Shown here: piece by piece, positions 35,842 through 44,862 of the stretch
How the letters are laid out: each line of letters opens with the position of its first letter
Position numbering within the stretch: position 1 is the stretch's first letter
NCBI GenBank assembly: GCA_965116165.1
Contig: OZ220484.1
Coordinates: 3,224,001-3,288,000 of the forward strand
Direction: 5' to 3'
Length of the DNA: 64,000 nt
Source of the DNA: Azophilus sp965116165
Lineage (GTDB): Bacteria; Pseudomonadota; Gammaproteobacteria; Pseudomonadales; Azotimanducaceae
Program-made: the position numbers and the translations under genes
The notes under the pieces: model-generated
Databases searched by the model: none
Seen by the model: only the letters and a program-made list of their open reading frames with translations
Told to the model about the DNA's origin: nothing

Positions 35842-36318
35842 ATGCAGCCGATGCACAAGGACATCAATGTCCATCTCAACAAGGTGCTCAAAAACGAGCT
35901 AACCGCCATCAACCAGTATTTTCTGCACGCCAAGATGCTCGAGGACTGGGGTATCAAGCGCCTTGCCCGCAAAGAGCGCGAAGAGTCCTTCGATGAGATG
36001 AAGCATGCCGAGATCCTCGCCGAGCGTATTTTGTTTCTTGAGGGCCTGCCTAACCTGCAGGATCTCGGCAAGCTTAGGATTGGCCAGGACATCCGGGAGA
36101 TACTGCAATGCGACTTGGAACTGGAATTGGAGGCTATGCCGACGCTTAGGCAGGCCATCGCCTTCTGCGAAGCGCAGGGCGATTATGTGTCCCGGCATCT
36201 CTTCCGTGGCATCCTGGATTCCGAAGAGGAGCATGTCGATTGGCTGGAAACCCAACTCGAGCTCGTCGGCAAGGTTGGACTCGAGAACTACATCCAGTCG
36301 CAGATGCACGCTGATTGA
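35842..36318 (+). CDS. bfr: Bacterioferritin
   Basis: Protein of 158 residues from ATG 35842 with AGGAGC about six bases upstream. It is a four-helix iron-storage subunit forming a 24-mer shell. The ferroxidase residues are present: Glu18 in LKNELTAINQYF, Tyr25, Glu51 and His54 in DEMKHAE, and Glu127/His130 in DSEEEHVDW. The heme-ligand Met52 is in EMKHAE. It stores iron for later release by Bfd, encoded divergently. Confidence 0.94.
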   Translation: MQPMHKDINVHLNKVLKNELTAINQYFLHAKMLEDWGIKRLARKEREESFDEMKHAEILAERILFLEGLPNLQDLGKLRIGQDIREILQCDLELELEAMPTLRQAIAFCEAQGDYVSRHLFRGILDSEEEHVDWLETQLELVGKVGLENYIQSQMHAD

Positions 36319-36345
36319 CGGGGGTCGTGAAGTAACAAATCACAA

Positions 36346-37287
36346 CTACTCTCTCGGGCCCAGAAACCGCTCGCCATCGAAGTGGATCAGGTGGTCGGGC
36401 CTTTCACAGAGCCATACCTCCTCCGTCTCCCAGGCGATGTTTGTCATGTGCTGCCGGAATTCCCCAAAGTCTGGAAATGCGCTGACATAGACCGCGCCAG
36501 CCGGGCACGCCCTGAGCATGGTCTCTAGATCTACCATGCGTGTCGGAGTGACCGGACCATGGGACGTGACAACCTCGATCAGAAACAGCCAATTTCTGTT
36601 CGCGTCGTAGAGCACCACATCCGGCAGTTTGTCGTGCTCTGTGATCGGAATACTGAGATCGTTGAGACCTTTCCTGTCGACGAAAAGATACTTCTTGGCG
36701 GTGTCGCCCAGATAAAGCAGGCGCGACCCGGGGGCGAAACAGGGCGCAAACTGCTCGACGACCGCTCTCTGGACCTCATTGTGCCTGCCCGATGATAGCG
36801 AGAGCTCGAGCCCATCCGGAAGCGTGACCGGGATCATATTGCGATTGCGGCCTTGCGCATAACGCTCCACGAGTGCCCCCCGTTCCCGGCGGAACAGTTT
36901 TACGGCCGAGTCCCATTCGTCGTCGCCGTAGCGCCGAATGACATCCAGCGCGGCTTCCGTGACAGCGTAGTGGGTTTTCGGACTGTTGGTCGGAAGGTCC
37001 GGCTCGAACGGATTGTAGTCGGCAATGCTGCCTTGGACGAACTGATGGAGCACCTGACGTCGAAAAGTCTCGCGCGTATTCGGGGCATAATCGGTTTGGT
37101 AGTGCTCTTTGAGATAATCCATGATGTCCTTGGTGACCGTACATCGCCGCCGCTCGGCGGTCGACCACGCGTCATTGGGCGTCAATCCACAGAGCGCGAT
37201 GAGCGTCATACCCGCCATCCGGTTGTACTGGGCAGGCGGCATCCCCAAGCCTTCGAGGATTTTCCGGGCCTCTTCGACATCAGCCAA
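36346..37287 (-). CDS. BsuBI/PstI family restriction endonuclease
   Basis: Protein of 313 residues resembling the type II BsuBI/PstI endonucleases, which cut CTGCAG. Recognisable parts are an N-terminal helical region (ARKILEGLGMPPAQYNRMAG), NTRETFRRQVLHQFVQGSIA, and the C-terminal nuclease part LPDVVLYDANRNWLFLIEVV, where Asp and Glu would bind the metal, then SHGPVTPTRM. The gene looks intact. Its start overlaps the end of the methyltransferase gene by eight bases, so methylase is translated first. Recognition of CTGCAG is inferred from family only. Confidence 0.88.
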   Translation of the reverse strand: MADVEEARKILEGLGMPPAQYNRMAGMTLIALCGLTPNDAWSTAERRRCTVTKDIMDYLKEHYQTDYAPNTRETFRRQVLHQFVQGSIADYNPFEPDLPTNSPKTHYAVTEAALDVIRRYGDDEWDSAVKLFRRERGALVERYAQGRNRNMIPVTLPDGLELSLSSGRHNEVQRAVVEQFAPCFAPGSRLLYLGDTAKKYLFVDRKGLNDLSIPITEHDKLPDVVLYDANRNWLFLIEVVTSHGPVTPTRMVDLETMLRACPAGAVYVSAFPDFGEFRQHMTNIAWETEEVWLCERPDHLIHFDGERFLGPRE

Positions 37288-38931
37288 CGGTCGCTTCCGC
37301 CAACGCGAATGGAGCCATCATGCTTTCGACAAGCGCATCCAACTTGGCTACGGGGTCATCCAGACTTCTTGCCCGCCGTCCAAGTGTACGGATCGTCTCG
37401 TGAGCCGGAAGCGGCATGGCGCGAAGCTCGGTGGCGCTTACCTGGGTGTTGCCGTTGACAGCGCGGAACCAAGTGTCGAGCAGACGGCTATTGTAGAGCG
37501 CGGCAATGCCCCAGGCTTCATCCTCCGAGAGCGTGTCGCCGGGCCGGTGAACAAAATTGAGATGATTCTCTAGGCCGATGGCAGGAATTGCCGACTCCGC
37601 TGCAATCCAAGGAGCCGCCGTCAGCCGACGCGCTTCTTCCTTGGCGCTGAAGCGGCGCATGAGGACATAGTTTCTGTTGGGCACGAGAAGCGCTGCGGCA
37701 CCGGCCCATTCGATGTACTCCGGTTTGTGCCGGCCGAGCGGCCAAGTCACCCGCATCGCACGCACATGGTTCATCCAGAGTAATGGCACATGGCTCTCCG
37801 GTACCCTACCTTCCTTGGCAACTCGTTCGATGGCCCGGAACGGCACAATCGGGCCGGTCGAGATATTCAGCCCCAAGCCGCCAAGAGTGGTCGGCCAGGA
37901 ATCCACTAGGTCCAGAGCGCGGTCGTCTTCGTTGCAGACCGGCAGACGCAGAACCTTGTCTTTGGAAGCGAGATCAAGCATCAAGCTGGCGGGAAGCTCG
38001 CGCACCTCCGGCGCGTCGATATCCCCGACCCCAAGGCTCGACGAGATGACAACGCGTGAGCCAGCACCACGCTCGTGCCAGCGATCCAGACGGATGCCGA
38101 GGAAAATTACATTCTCCTGAAGCACCTCGTCTCGGCGGAACGTGTCGCGCCGGGATGCGAATACATGGACGCGTCTCGGCAATATCTTGTCGAAGAATAC
38201 GGTCCGGAAACGCCGGAAGTAGGGGCCAGAGGTGAAACTGCGCGGTGTGATGAAGACCAAGTCCCCGCCCGTCCGAAGCAGCGCCGCGCTAACCGCCATG
38301 AAGAGGGCGTAGATATTTGGCTGACCGTGCACTACCTTGGAAACGGCCACTGCCCGAGGATCGGATTTGGCGATCTTGAAGTAGGGGGGTTGGCGATGAC
38401 GACATCGAAGGTTTCTTCCTCCGAACCAGAGGGGAACAGCCTGCTTGACTGCACCGCATCGGCGTTCGCGATGATGAAGTCCGTGGCTTCAATGCGAAAG
38501 TGGACAGGGACTCCGTGCCGTTTCTGGCACCACCCGGCGAGACAGTCGAGGACCGCCCACAGCGGCTTGATCAGGTCGCCGTCGACTTCGTAAGCGCTCA
38601 GATCGATTGCATTCGGCTTTGTCCGGCGAGACACGAGCGTCTCCACGGCCGCGCAGCACAGGATACCGGAGCCCGCGGCGGGGTCAAGAATTCGCACCTT
38701 CCGTGCGACCGTCTTGACTTGCTCACTCATGAAGTCGGCGACGGGCACTGGTGTGAGGAACAGTCCACGGGCCTTCCTCTGCTGATCGGAAACCCGTGCG
38801 GCATACCACTCGCCAACCCGGCCCGCATAGTCGACTGGCCGCTCGTTTTCTCCGAACTCAGGTATATCGGAGCAACCCGGGACGGCTTTGGCCACCGGTG
38901 CCGTGCCCGCAACCTGGTTCAGGACAGGCAT
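37280..38931 (-). pseudogene. BsuBI/PstI-type adenine DNA methyltransferase, frameshifted in the catalytic motif
   Basis: Two frames together make one methyltransferase of about 550 residues. The first (38931 to ~38390) has RGLFLTPVPVADFMSEQV and motif I ILDPAAGSGILCCAA, then FDVVIANPP. The second continues from the same point as YFKIAKSDPRAVAVSKVVHG and GGDLVFITPRSF to the end at 37280. The break is a run of six C (G on the plus strand, 38384-38389); seven would restore NPPYFK. It is either a real mutation, a phase-variable tract, or a sequencing error in a homopolymer. The intact nuclease next door makes a plain loss unlikely to be tolerated. Confidence 0.85.
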
Positions 38932-39137
38932 CCTAATCCAATAATCTCTTTTTCCAGTTGCTTCACTAGGGTCAGGGGCGATTCGATCTGGGAGTTGTGT
39001 TCCAGCCCGAAGCGCTGCACTGCCTCACCCATGACAGAGACATGTCGCTCCTCAAGCGCCATGACCTCGACCTCGGCATAATCCGCCTTGTCGAGGCTCA
39101 CCGTCAGCCCTGTCGTTTTGCTTCGGTGCTCAACCAT
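38919..39137 (-). CDS. Short hypothetical protein upstream of the restriction-modification genes
   Basis: Open frame of 72 residues ending 13 bases inside the methyltransferase gene: VSLDKADYAEVEVMALEERH, then VMGEAVQRFGLEHNSQIESP. The overlap and the charged helical make-up suggest a real small protein co-expressed with the methyltransferase, perhaps a control or accessory factor. No helix-turn-helix is evident, and I do not recognise a family. Confidence 0.45.
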   Translation of the reverse strand: MVEHRSKTTGLTVSLDKADYAEVEVMALEERHVSVMGEAVQRFGLEHNSQIESPLTLVKQLEKEIIGLGCLS

Positions 39138-39596
39138 CGCTTTCGGGTGGCTTCATTCAAGTGGGTGCACAAGGTACATCGGCATGCACCGGCCAGCAAC
39201 AAGGCGATGCACATTGAGTGGCCGCGGGACGGATTTGGTGGATACGCTGGATTTCTTCTCCCTGCCACAAAATAACCCGGTCCGTCAAGCGGATAATCTC
39301 GAAAAAATAGTGCATGTTCCCCTCGTCAGGACGATAATTCTTTGTCAAAATGCGCCCCCGAGACGGGGCTGCCAAGCTCCAGACCGAATAATGGACGGTT
39401 TCGGGCGCGGAGGTCGCAACCTCCATCCCGCAATCAAAACGAGTGTTTAGGGAAGCCGTGCGCGGCCTGATAAGGCTGGCTCGGCAGCCGTGCGCGAAAT
39501 AACCCGGCGGATAGGCGGACCCAAATCAAAGACAGGTTGCGGCTGGCGGGCCATGCCTCGCCGCCCGGTGCATGTCGGAGTGAGATGGAAAGATAG
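39138..39596. other. Gap between restriction-modification genes and the oxidase operon
   Basis: About 460 bases. A leftward frame of 89 residues (39426-39157) contains YFFEIIRLTDRVILWQGEEI but has no ribosome-binding site, and its ends look non-coding. I see no convincing gene. The promoter of the oxidase operon should lie in the right part, but no clear -35/-10 pair was found. Confidence 0.4.
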
Positions 39597-40988
39597 ATGG
39601 CATTTGCGATTGCGTTGATCGTTTTAATTGTCGGTTCGGTACTTTTTCATGTGCTGAGCCCCTGGTACCTGACGGAATTGGCGTCGAATTGGAGCAGGAT
39701 CGATTTTACGATTGATGTGACCTTCTGGGTTACGGGCTTCGTTTTCGTCGCCGTCAACGCCTTCATGGCCTATTGTGTCATCCGGTTCCGCTACAAAAAA
39801 AATCGGCGTTCCGAATACGCGCCGGAAAACAAGAAGCTGGAATTCTGGTTGACGGCGATTACAGCCGTCGGCGTCGCGGCCATGCTGGCGCCCGGGCTGA
39901 TTGTGTGGGCCGATTTCGTCACGGTGCCGGAGGACGCCCACGAGGTCGAGGCAGTCGGCCAGCAGTGGCATTGGACCTATCGGCTGCCCGGCGACGACGG
40001 CAAGTTCGGCAATGTCGAAACAGGCTTTATCACCGATGACAACCCCTTCGGCATGGATCCGGAAGACCCCCACGGCCAGGACGACCGGCTGATCGAGAGC
40101 AACAGGCTGCACCTGCCGTTGAACAAACCCGTCAAATTCAATCTGCGCTCCAAGGATGTTCTGCACAACTTCACCGTCACCCAGTTCCGGGTAAAGATGG
40201 ATCTCGTGCCCGGCCTCGTTTCCTACCTCTGGCTCACCCCCACCCGCACCGGTGAATTTGAAGTATTGTGCGAAGAGCTGTGTGGTATCGGCCACTTCGC
40301 CATGCGGGGCAAGGTGTTTGTGGATGAACAGAACGACTACGATGCCTGGTACGCAGCCCAACCGACCTATGCGGAGCTCGCCAATCGGCCCGAGGGTGAT
40401 CCGGCGACGGGTCAGGCCCTCTATGCGATTTGCTCGACCTGCCACGGTCCGGCGGGGGCGGGCATGGTCGCCCTTAACGCGCCGAAGATCTCGGGCCAGG
40501 AACCCTGGTATCTGCGTCGCCAGCTTCAATATTACAAATCCGGCGCGCGCGGCTCCCACCCCCAGGACATCTACGGGCAACAGATGGTGCCGATGATGGT
40601 CACGCTGACCAACGACCAGGCCATCGAGGATGTCATCGCCTATATCGGAACCTTCCCGGACGAGCCGGCCGAGGCCACCATTGCGGGCGATGTCGAGCGC
40701 GGCCGCGACCTTTGGGTAACGTGCGGCGCCTGCCACGGCTATGAGGGCGAGGGCATTCAGGCGCTGAACGCCCCGCGCATGGCGGGCATGACCGACTGGT
40801 ACCTGAAGCGGCAACTGGAAAATTTCAAGGCGAACATTCGCGGCCGCCACCCCGACGACCTGCATGGATGGCAGATGGCCGAGATGTCCAGGGTTCTCAA
40901 GCACGACACCGCGCTGGACGATGTCGTCGCCTATATCAATACCTTTGGCCGCGGGGCGGCCGCCACGGATATTGGAGCGGAGGAATAG
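39597..40988 (+). CDS. Cytochrome c oxidase subunit II fused to two cytochrome c domains
   Basis: Protein of 463 residues. Two membrane helices at the N-terminus (residues ~1-25 and ~42-65, with another hydrophobic stretch ~80-100) lead to a cupredoxin domain with the CuA ligands in EVLCEELCGIGHFAMRGK and an upstream His in VLHNFTVTQF. Two class I cytochrome c domains follow, each with a heme site: CSTCHGPAGAG near residue 280 and CGACHGYEGEG near 380, each with a distal Met. It accepts electrons on the periplasmic side and passes them to subunit I. One fused cytochrome c domain is common; two are less usual. It is first in a probable five-gene operon. Confidence 0.92.
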   Translation: MAFAIALIVLIVGSVLFHVLSPWYLTELASNWSRIDFTIDVTFWVTGFVFVAVNAFMAYCVIRFRYKKNRRSEYAPENKKLEFWLTAITAVGVAAMLAPGLIVWADFVTVPEDAHEVEAVGQQWHWTYRLPGDDGKFGNVETGFITDDNPFGMDPEDPHGQDDRLIESNRLHLPLNKPVKFNLRSKDVLHNFTVTQFRVKMDLVPGLVSYLWLTPTRTGEFEVLCEELCGIGHFAMRGKVFVDEQNDYDAWYAAQPTYAELANRPEGDPATGQALYAICSTCHGPAGAGMVALNAPKISGQEPWYLRRQLQYYKSGARGSHPQDIYGQQMVPMMVTLTNDQAIEDVIAYIGTFPDEPAEATIAGDVERGRDLWVTCGACHGYEGEGIQALNAPRMAGMTDWYLKRQLENFKANIRGRHPDDLHGWQMAEMSRVLKHDTALDDVVAYINTFGRGAAATDIGAEE

Positions 40989-40989
40989 C

Positions 40990-42768
40990 ATGGCTCAGGT
41001 TGCACACGACGCGGTCACGGATGCGGAACTAGGCCCGTTCGAGGTCGAGGATATCGAGCTTTACCACCCCAAAACCTTCATCGGCAAATACATCTGGAGC
41101 CAGGATGCCAAGGTAATCGCGATTCAATATGGGGTTACCGCCATCGGCATCGGCCTGGTGGCGTTGGCGCTCTCCATCCTCATGCGCCTGCAACTCGGCT
41201 GGCCGGATAGCTTTTCGGTGATCGACCCCGCCAACTATCTACAGTTCGTCACCATGCACGGCATGATCATGGTGATTTACCTGTTAACGGCCCTGTTTCT
41301 GGGGGGGTTCGGCAACTATCTGATTCCGCTGATGTGCGGGGCGCGGGACATGGTGTTCCCCTACGTCAATATGCTCAGCTATTGGGTGTATCTGGCAGCG
41401 GTGCTTATTCTCGTGGCCAGCTTCTTCGTTCCGGGCGGCCCCACCGGGGCGGGCTGGACGCTTTATCCGCCGCAGTCGGTGGCCGCCGGCACGCCGGGTA
41501 CCGGGGCCGGCATTATCCTTATGCTGATTTCTCTGTGCGTGTTCATCGTCGGGTTCACGATGGGTGGCCTGAATTATGTCGTCACCGTGCTCCAGGCGCG
41601 CACCCGGGGCATGACGCTGATGCGCATGCCGCTGACGGTCTGGGGTATTTTCATGGCGACGGTGCTGGCGCTGCTTGCCTTTCCGGCCCTGTTCGTAAGC
41701 TGCATCATGATGATTCTCGACAGCCTGATCGGCACGAGCTTCTTTATGCCCGCAACGGTGTCGATGGGCGAGCAGACCAGCCATGACGGTGGTAGCCCCA
41801 TCCTGTTTCAGCACCTGTTCTGGTTCTTCGGGCATCCGGAAGTGTACATCGTGGCGCTGCCGGCCTTCGGCATTGTCTCCGACGTGCTGTCCACCCATGC
41901 CCGCAAGAACATCTTCGGATACCGCATGATGGTCTGGGCCATCGTCGCCATTGGAGCACTCAGCTTCATCGTCTGGGCGCACCATATGTATGTGAGCGGC
42001 ATGAATCCCTACTTCGGATTCTTCTTCGCGACCACCACGCTGATTATTGCCGTGCCCACGGCGATCAAGGTTTACAACTGGGTATTAACCCTGTGGCGGG
42101 GCAATATCCAACTCACGGTGCCAATGCTGTTCGCCATCGGCTTCATATTCACCTTCATCAACGGCGGCCTGACCGGCCTCTTTCTCGGCAATGTCACCGT
42201 TGATCTGCCCCTGTCGGATACCTATTTCGTCGTCGCGCACTTCCATATGGTCATGGCGGTCTCGCCGGTACTCGTGGTATTTGGCGCGATCTATCACTGG
42301 TATCCCAAGATCACCGGCAAGATGCTCGACGACACCCTGGGCAAGGTGCATTTCTGGATGACCTTCCTCGGCACCTACGCCATCTACTACCCGATGCACT
42401 ATCTGGGTTTCGAGGGCGTGCCCCGTCGTTACTACGCTTACGGGGAGACGGCCTTCATGTCCGAATCGGCGCAGGATCTGAACGCGGCCATCTCCATTGC
42501 GGCGATCTTTGTGGCCGTGGCGCAGGTGATTTTTATCATCAATATCATCAAGAGCCTGAGAGACGGCAAAGAGGCCGGGCCAAACCCCTGGAACGCGACG
42601 ACGCTGGAGTGGCAGACGCCGCATACGCCACCCAAGCACGGCAACTTCGACGAACTGCCGTCGGTGTATCGCTGGGCCTACGACTACGGGGTTCCGGGCG
42701 CCGAGAAGGACTTCATTCCCCAAAACGTGCCGTCGGAGGATATGGCCGGCGCCAAGGCGAAGTCCTAG
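40990..42768 (+). CDS. ctaD: Cytochrome c oxidase subunit I
   Basis: Protein of 592 residues, a 12-helix heme-copper oxidase core. The low-spin heme His is in TMHGMIMVIYLL; CuB and the cross-linked Tyr are in FWFFGHPEVYIVALP; two more CuB His are in VWAHHMYVSG; the heme ligands are in VAHFHMVMAVSPVL. It reduces oxygen to water and pumps protons in the inner membrane. ATG 40990 lies one base after the subunit II stop. Its TAG stop is the first codon of a dispersed 20-bp repeat. Confidence 0.93.
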   Translation: MAQVAHDAVTDAELGPFEVEDIELYHPKTFIGKYIWSQDAKVIAIQYGVTAIGIGLVALALSILMRLQLGWPDSFSVIDPANYLQFVTMHGMIMVIYLLTALFLGGFGNYLIPLMCGARDMVFPYVNMLSYWVYLAAVLILVASFFVPGGPTGAGWTLYPPQSVAAGTPGTGAGIILMLISLCVFIVGFTMGGLNYVVTVLQARTRGMTLMRMPLTVWGIFMATVLALLAFPALFVSCIMMILDSLIGTSFFMPATVSMGEQTSHDGGSPILFQHLFWFFGHPEVYIVALPAFGIVSDVLSTHARKNIFGYRMMVWAIVAIGALSFIVWAHHMYVSGMNPYFGFFFATTTLIIAVPTAIKVYNWVLTLWRGNIQLTVPMLFAIGFIFTFINGGLTGLFLGNVTVDLPLSDTYFVVAHFHMVMAVSPVLVVFGAIYHWYPKITGKMLDDTLGKVHFWMTFLGTYAIYYPMHYLGFEGVPRRYYAYGETAFMSESAQDLNAAISIAAIFVAVAQVIFIINIIKSLRDGKEAGPNPWNATTLEWQTPHTPPKHGNFDELPSVYRWAYDYGVPGAEKDFIPQNVPSEDMAGAKAKS

Positions 42769-42785
42769 TGCTCCATCCGACTGAT
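42766..42785 (+). repeat. Stop-codon repeat S copy 2
   Basis: TAGTGCTCCATCCGACTGAT begins on the stop codon of the oxidase subunit I gene. It matches the copies at 32434 and 51414 with one or two differences. No hairpin is obvious here. Confidence 0.6.
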
Positions 42786-42939
42786 TTGGCTTTGCGAGCC
42801 CGTGCTTGTCCGCCGACAGGGCCCCTATTGATACACTGCCGAAATTCTCGGCTTGGGTTGACGGGTTTGTAGGCCTTACCCGACGCAAGCGATCTGGGGA
42901 ATGCGTCGGGACGTGGCGGCTGTCGAACGAGTAGATTGA

Positions 42940-43599
42940 ATGACTGTAACCTTGGTTTTTCTCGCCGTCCTGATGGGCGTGGTGGTTTGGTGGCTGGTGC
43001 GACAGACCATCAACGTCAAACCCTGGGTGGCGAGCGCCCCGGTCGGTGCCCAGTCCGGTGTTGGCTTCCTGCCGCCCGTGAAAGTGGGGCTGGGCGTGTT
43101 GTTGGCCGCGATTACGTCACTGTTTGCCCTGTTCGTGAGCGCCTATGCGATTCGCATGGAGTACGACGACTGGCGACCGATGCCGGAACCCACATTGCTT
43201 TGGCTCAACTCCGGCATCCTGTTCCTCGGCAGTGTCGGATTGCAGATGGCTTGGCGCGCCGCCGCCCGGGAGAATTGGGCGGGCATAAAATTCGGGTTGC
43301 TGATTGGCGGTGGCTTTGCCGTTGCGTTTATGGTCGGCCAATCTTTGACGTGGCGGCAACTGATGGAGGCGGGCTACATCGTTTCCGGAAATCCGGCCAA
43401 TGCATTTTTCTACACGCTCACCGCCCTGCATGTTTTGCATCTGCTCGGGGGCCTGGTGGCCTGGGCGCGAACGGTGGGTCAGGCCTGGGCGGGCCAATCG
43501 ATGTCCAAGACTCGGCTTGGCGTGGAGCTTTGCGCCGTTTATTGGCACTTCCTATTCGTTGTCTGGCTGATTTTGTTCGGCCTGATGTTGTCCACTTGA
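42940..43599 (+). CDS. Heme-copper oxidase subunit III-like protein, first
   Basis: Protein of 219 residues, strongly hydrophobic with about six helices: TLVFLAVLMGVVVWWLV at the start, NSGILFLGSVGLQMAWRAA, FFYTLTALHVLHLLGGLVAW and CAVYWHFLFVVWLILFGLML at the end. The LHVLHLLGG and YWHF...VW patterns are those of cytochrome oxidase subunit III. A competing frame at 42936 reads arginine-rich nonsense and is rejected. It precedes a second, more canonical subunit III, so the oxidase may carry two related subunits, as in some quinol/cytochrome oxidases of aerobic proteobacteria. Confidence 0.8.
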   Translation: MTVTLVFLAVLMGVVVWWLVRQTINVKPWVASAPVGAQSGVGFLPPVKVGLGVLLAAITSLFALFVSAYAIRMEYDDWRPMPEPTLLWLNSGILFLGSVGLQMAWRAAARENWAGIKFGLLIGGGFAVAFMVGQSLTWRQLMEAGYIVSGNPANAFFYTLTALHVLHLLGGLVAWARTVGQAWAGQSMSKTRLGVELCAVYWHFLFVVWLILFGLMLST

Positions 43600-43616
43600 T
43601 TTAGGGTTGAAATACC

Positions 43617-44318
43617 GTGGCGGAATCCGTAGGCTTGGCTTCAGGCATTAAAGATATCGTTGACGACTGGTCTTCGGATCAGCGCGCATTCAAGAAAGTG
43701 CCTTGGGGAAAGGCCATGATGTGGATCTTTCTCCTGAGCGACACCTTCATCTTTTCATGCTTCCTGGTCTCGTACATGACCGTGCGCATGTCCACCACCG
43801 TGCCCTGGCCCAACTCCAGTGAGGTATTTGCCCTCACGCTGTTTGGTCAGAGCATTCCGCTCGTTCTTATCGCCATTATGACCTTTGTGCTCATCACGAG
43901 CAGTGGCACCATGGCCATGGCTGTGAAGTTCGGTTACGAGAAACGCAAGGTACCGACCTTCTTGCTGTTGATGGTCACCGCGATACTCGGTGCGACCTTT
44001 GTGGGCATGCAGGCATTCGAGTGGACGAAGCTGATCGTCGACGAACAGGTGCGTCCCTGGTCCAACCCAATGGGTGCGCCGCAGTTCGGTGCCGCCTTTT
44101 TTATGATTACCGGATTCCACGGTACGCATGTCTCCTTCGGGGTACTTTTTCTCGTTATCACCGCCATCAAGGTGATTCGCGGGGATCTCGACAAGGAAAC
44201 GCCCGGCTTTATGACGGGCCGCAAGAACCGCTACGAAATCGTTGAAACGATGGGTCTATATTGGCACTTCGTCGATTTGGTTTGGGTATTTATCTTCGCC
44301 TTCTTTTACCTCTGGTAG
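43617..44318 (+). CDS. Cytochrome c oxidase subunit III, second
   Basis: Protein of 233 residues with about five membrane helices: KAMMWIFLLSDTFIFSCFLV, SIPLVLIAIMTFVLITSSGT, VTAILGATFVGMQAFEW, FFMITGFHGTHVSFGVLFLV and GLYWHFVDLVWVFIFAFFYLW. FHGTHVSFG and YWHFVDLVWVFIF are subunit III signatures. The start is a GTG (43617) 17 bases after the previous stop. It is part of the oxidase operon and acts in the inner membrane. Confidence 0.88.
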   Translation: MAESVGLASGIKDIVDDWSSDQRAFKKVPWGKAMMWIFLLSDTFIFSCFLVSYMTVRMSTTVPWPNSSEVFALTLFGQSIPLVLIAIMTFVLITSSGTMAMAVKFGYEKRKVPTFLLLMVTAILGATFVGMQAFEWTKLIVDEQVRPWSNPMGAPQFGAAFFMITGFHGTHVSFGVLFLVITAIKVIRGDLDKETPGFMTGRKNRYEIVETMGLYWHFVDLVWVFIFAFFYLW

Positions 44319-44321
44319 GCG

Positions 44322-44483
44322 ATGGACGAAGCGATGATTCAGGTTCGCCAAAGGCGGTGGTGGCGCGTCGTACCCGCTCTCGGAGGGCGGGCGGCCCTTG
44401 GCAATGGAGCGGTCCGCGCCTTGCCGGAGACCCCGCGCTCGCGCACCGGTGCCGCAAAAACAGGCGTGACAGGACACTACTAG
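44322..44483 (+). CDS. Possible small Arg-rich protein in the oxidase operon
   Basis: A 53-codon frame starts 4 bases after the subunit III stop and ends 22 bases before subunit IV: MDEAMIQVRQRRWWRVVPAL, then Arg/Gly-rich sequence. It has no membrane segment and no family resemblance. The tight spacing supports translation, but composition alone cannot separate it from chance. Confidence 0.25.
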   Translation: MDEAMIQVRQRRWWRVVPALGGRAALGNGAVRALPETPRSRTGAAKTGVTGHY

Positions 44484-44505
44484 ACAGGGCTTAAGGAAAT
44501 TCAAG

Positions 44506-44829
44506 ATGTCCGACGAAGGTCAACAGCATCCCATTGCGATCTATTTCTGGGTTTGGGGGCTCCTGTTCGTATTGAGCGCGGCCTCCTACATGGTCGACTA
44601 CATGCAGTTTCAGGGCTACCTCCGCTGGAGCCTCATCATCATATTCATGATGCTGAAGGCGGGCCTGATTGTGGCCGTATTCATGCATATGATGTGGGAA
44701 CGAATGGCGCTGATTTACGCCATCCTGGTGCCGCCGTTGGTGATTCTCGTGCTGATTGGCCTGATGGTGTGGGAGGCGGACTATACCTGGTTGACGCGGA
44801 TGGAGTTTTTCTCCCAAGTGTGGAAGTAG
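44506..44829 (+). CDS. Cytochrome c oxidase subunit IV (prokaryotic type)
   Basis: Protein of 107 residues with three membrane helices: IYFWVWGLLFVLSAASYMVD, WSLIIIFMMLKAGLIVAVFM and LIYAILVPPLVILVLIGLMV. The IIFMMLKAGLIVAVFMHM segment is characteristic of prokaryotic cytochrome oxidase subunit IV (CyoD/CoxD type), an accessory assembly or stability subunit. Last gene of the oxidase operon; argJ starts 33 bases later and may be read through. Confidence 0.87.
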   Translation: MSDEGQQHPIAIYFWVWGLLFVLSAASYMVDYMQFQGYLRWSLIIIFMMLKAGLIVAVFMHMMWERMALIYAILVPPLVILVLIGLMVWEADYTWLTRMEFFSQVWK

Positions 44830-44862
44830 GTTCGTTTGCGGCCCGCCGGGCTGCTCGATTAT

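Noticed and set aside
39624..40991. Leftward open frame of 455 codons
   Set aside because: Antisense to the oxidase subunit II gene, whose motifs are unmistakable.
42936..43604. Alternative rightward frame for the first oxidase subunit III-like gene
   Set aside because: Arg/Gly-rich with no membrane segments; the frame at 42940 has six helices and subunit III motifs.
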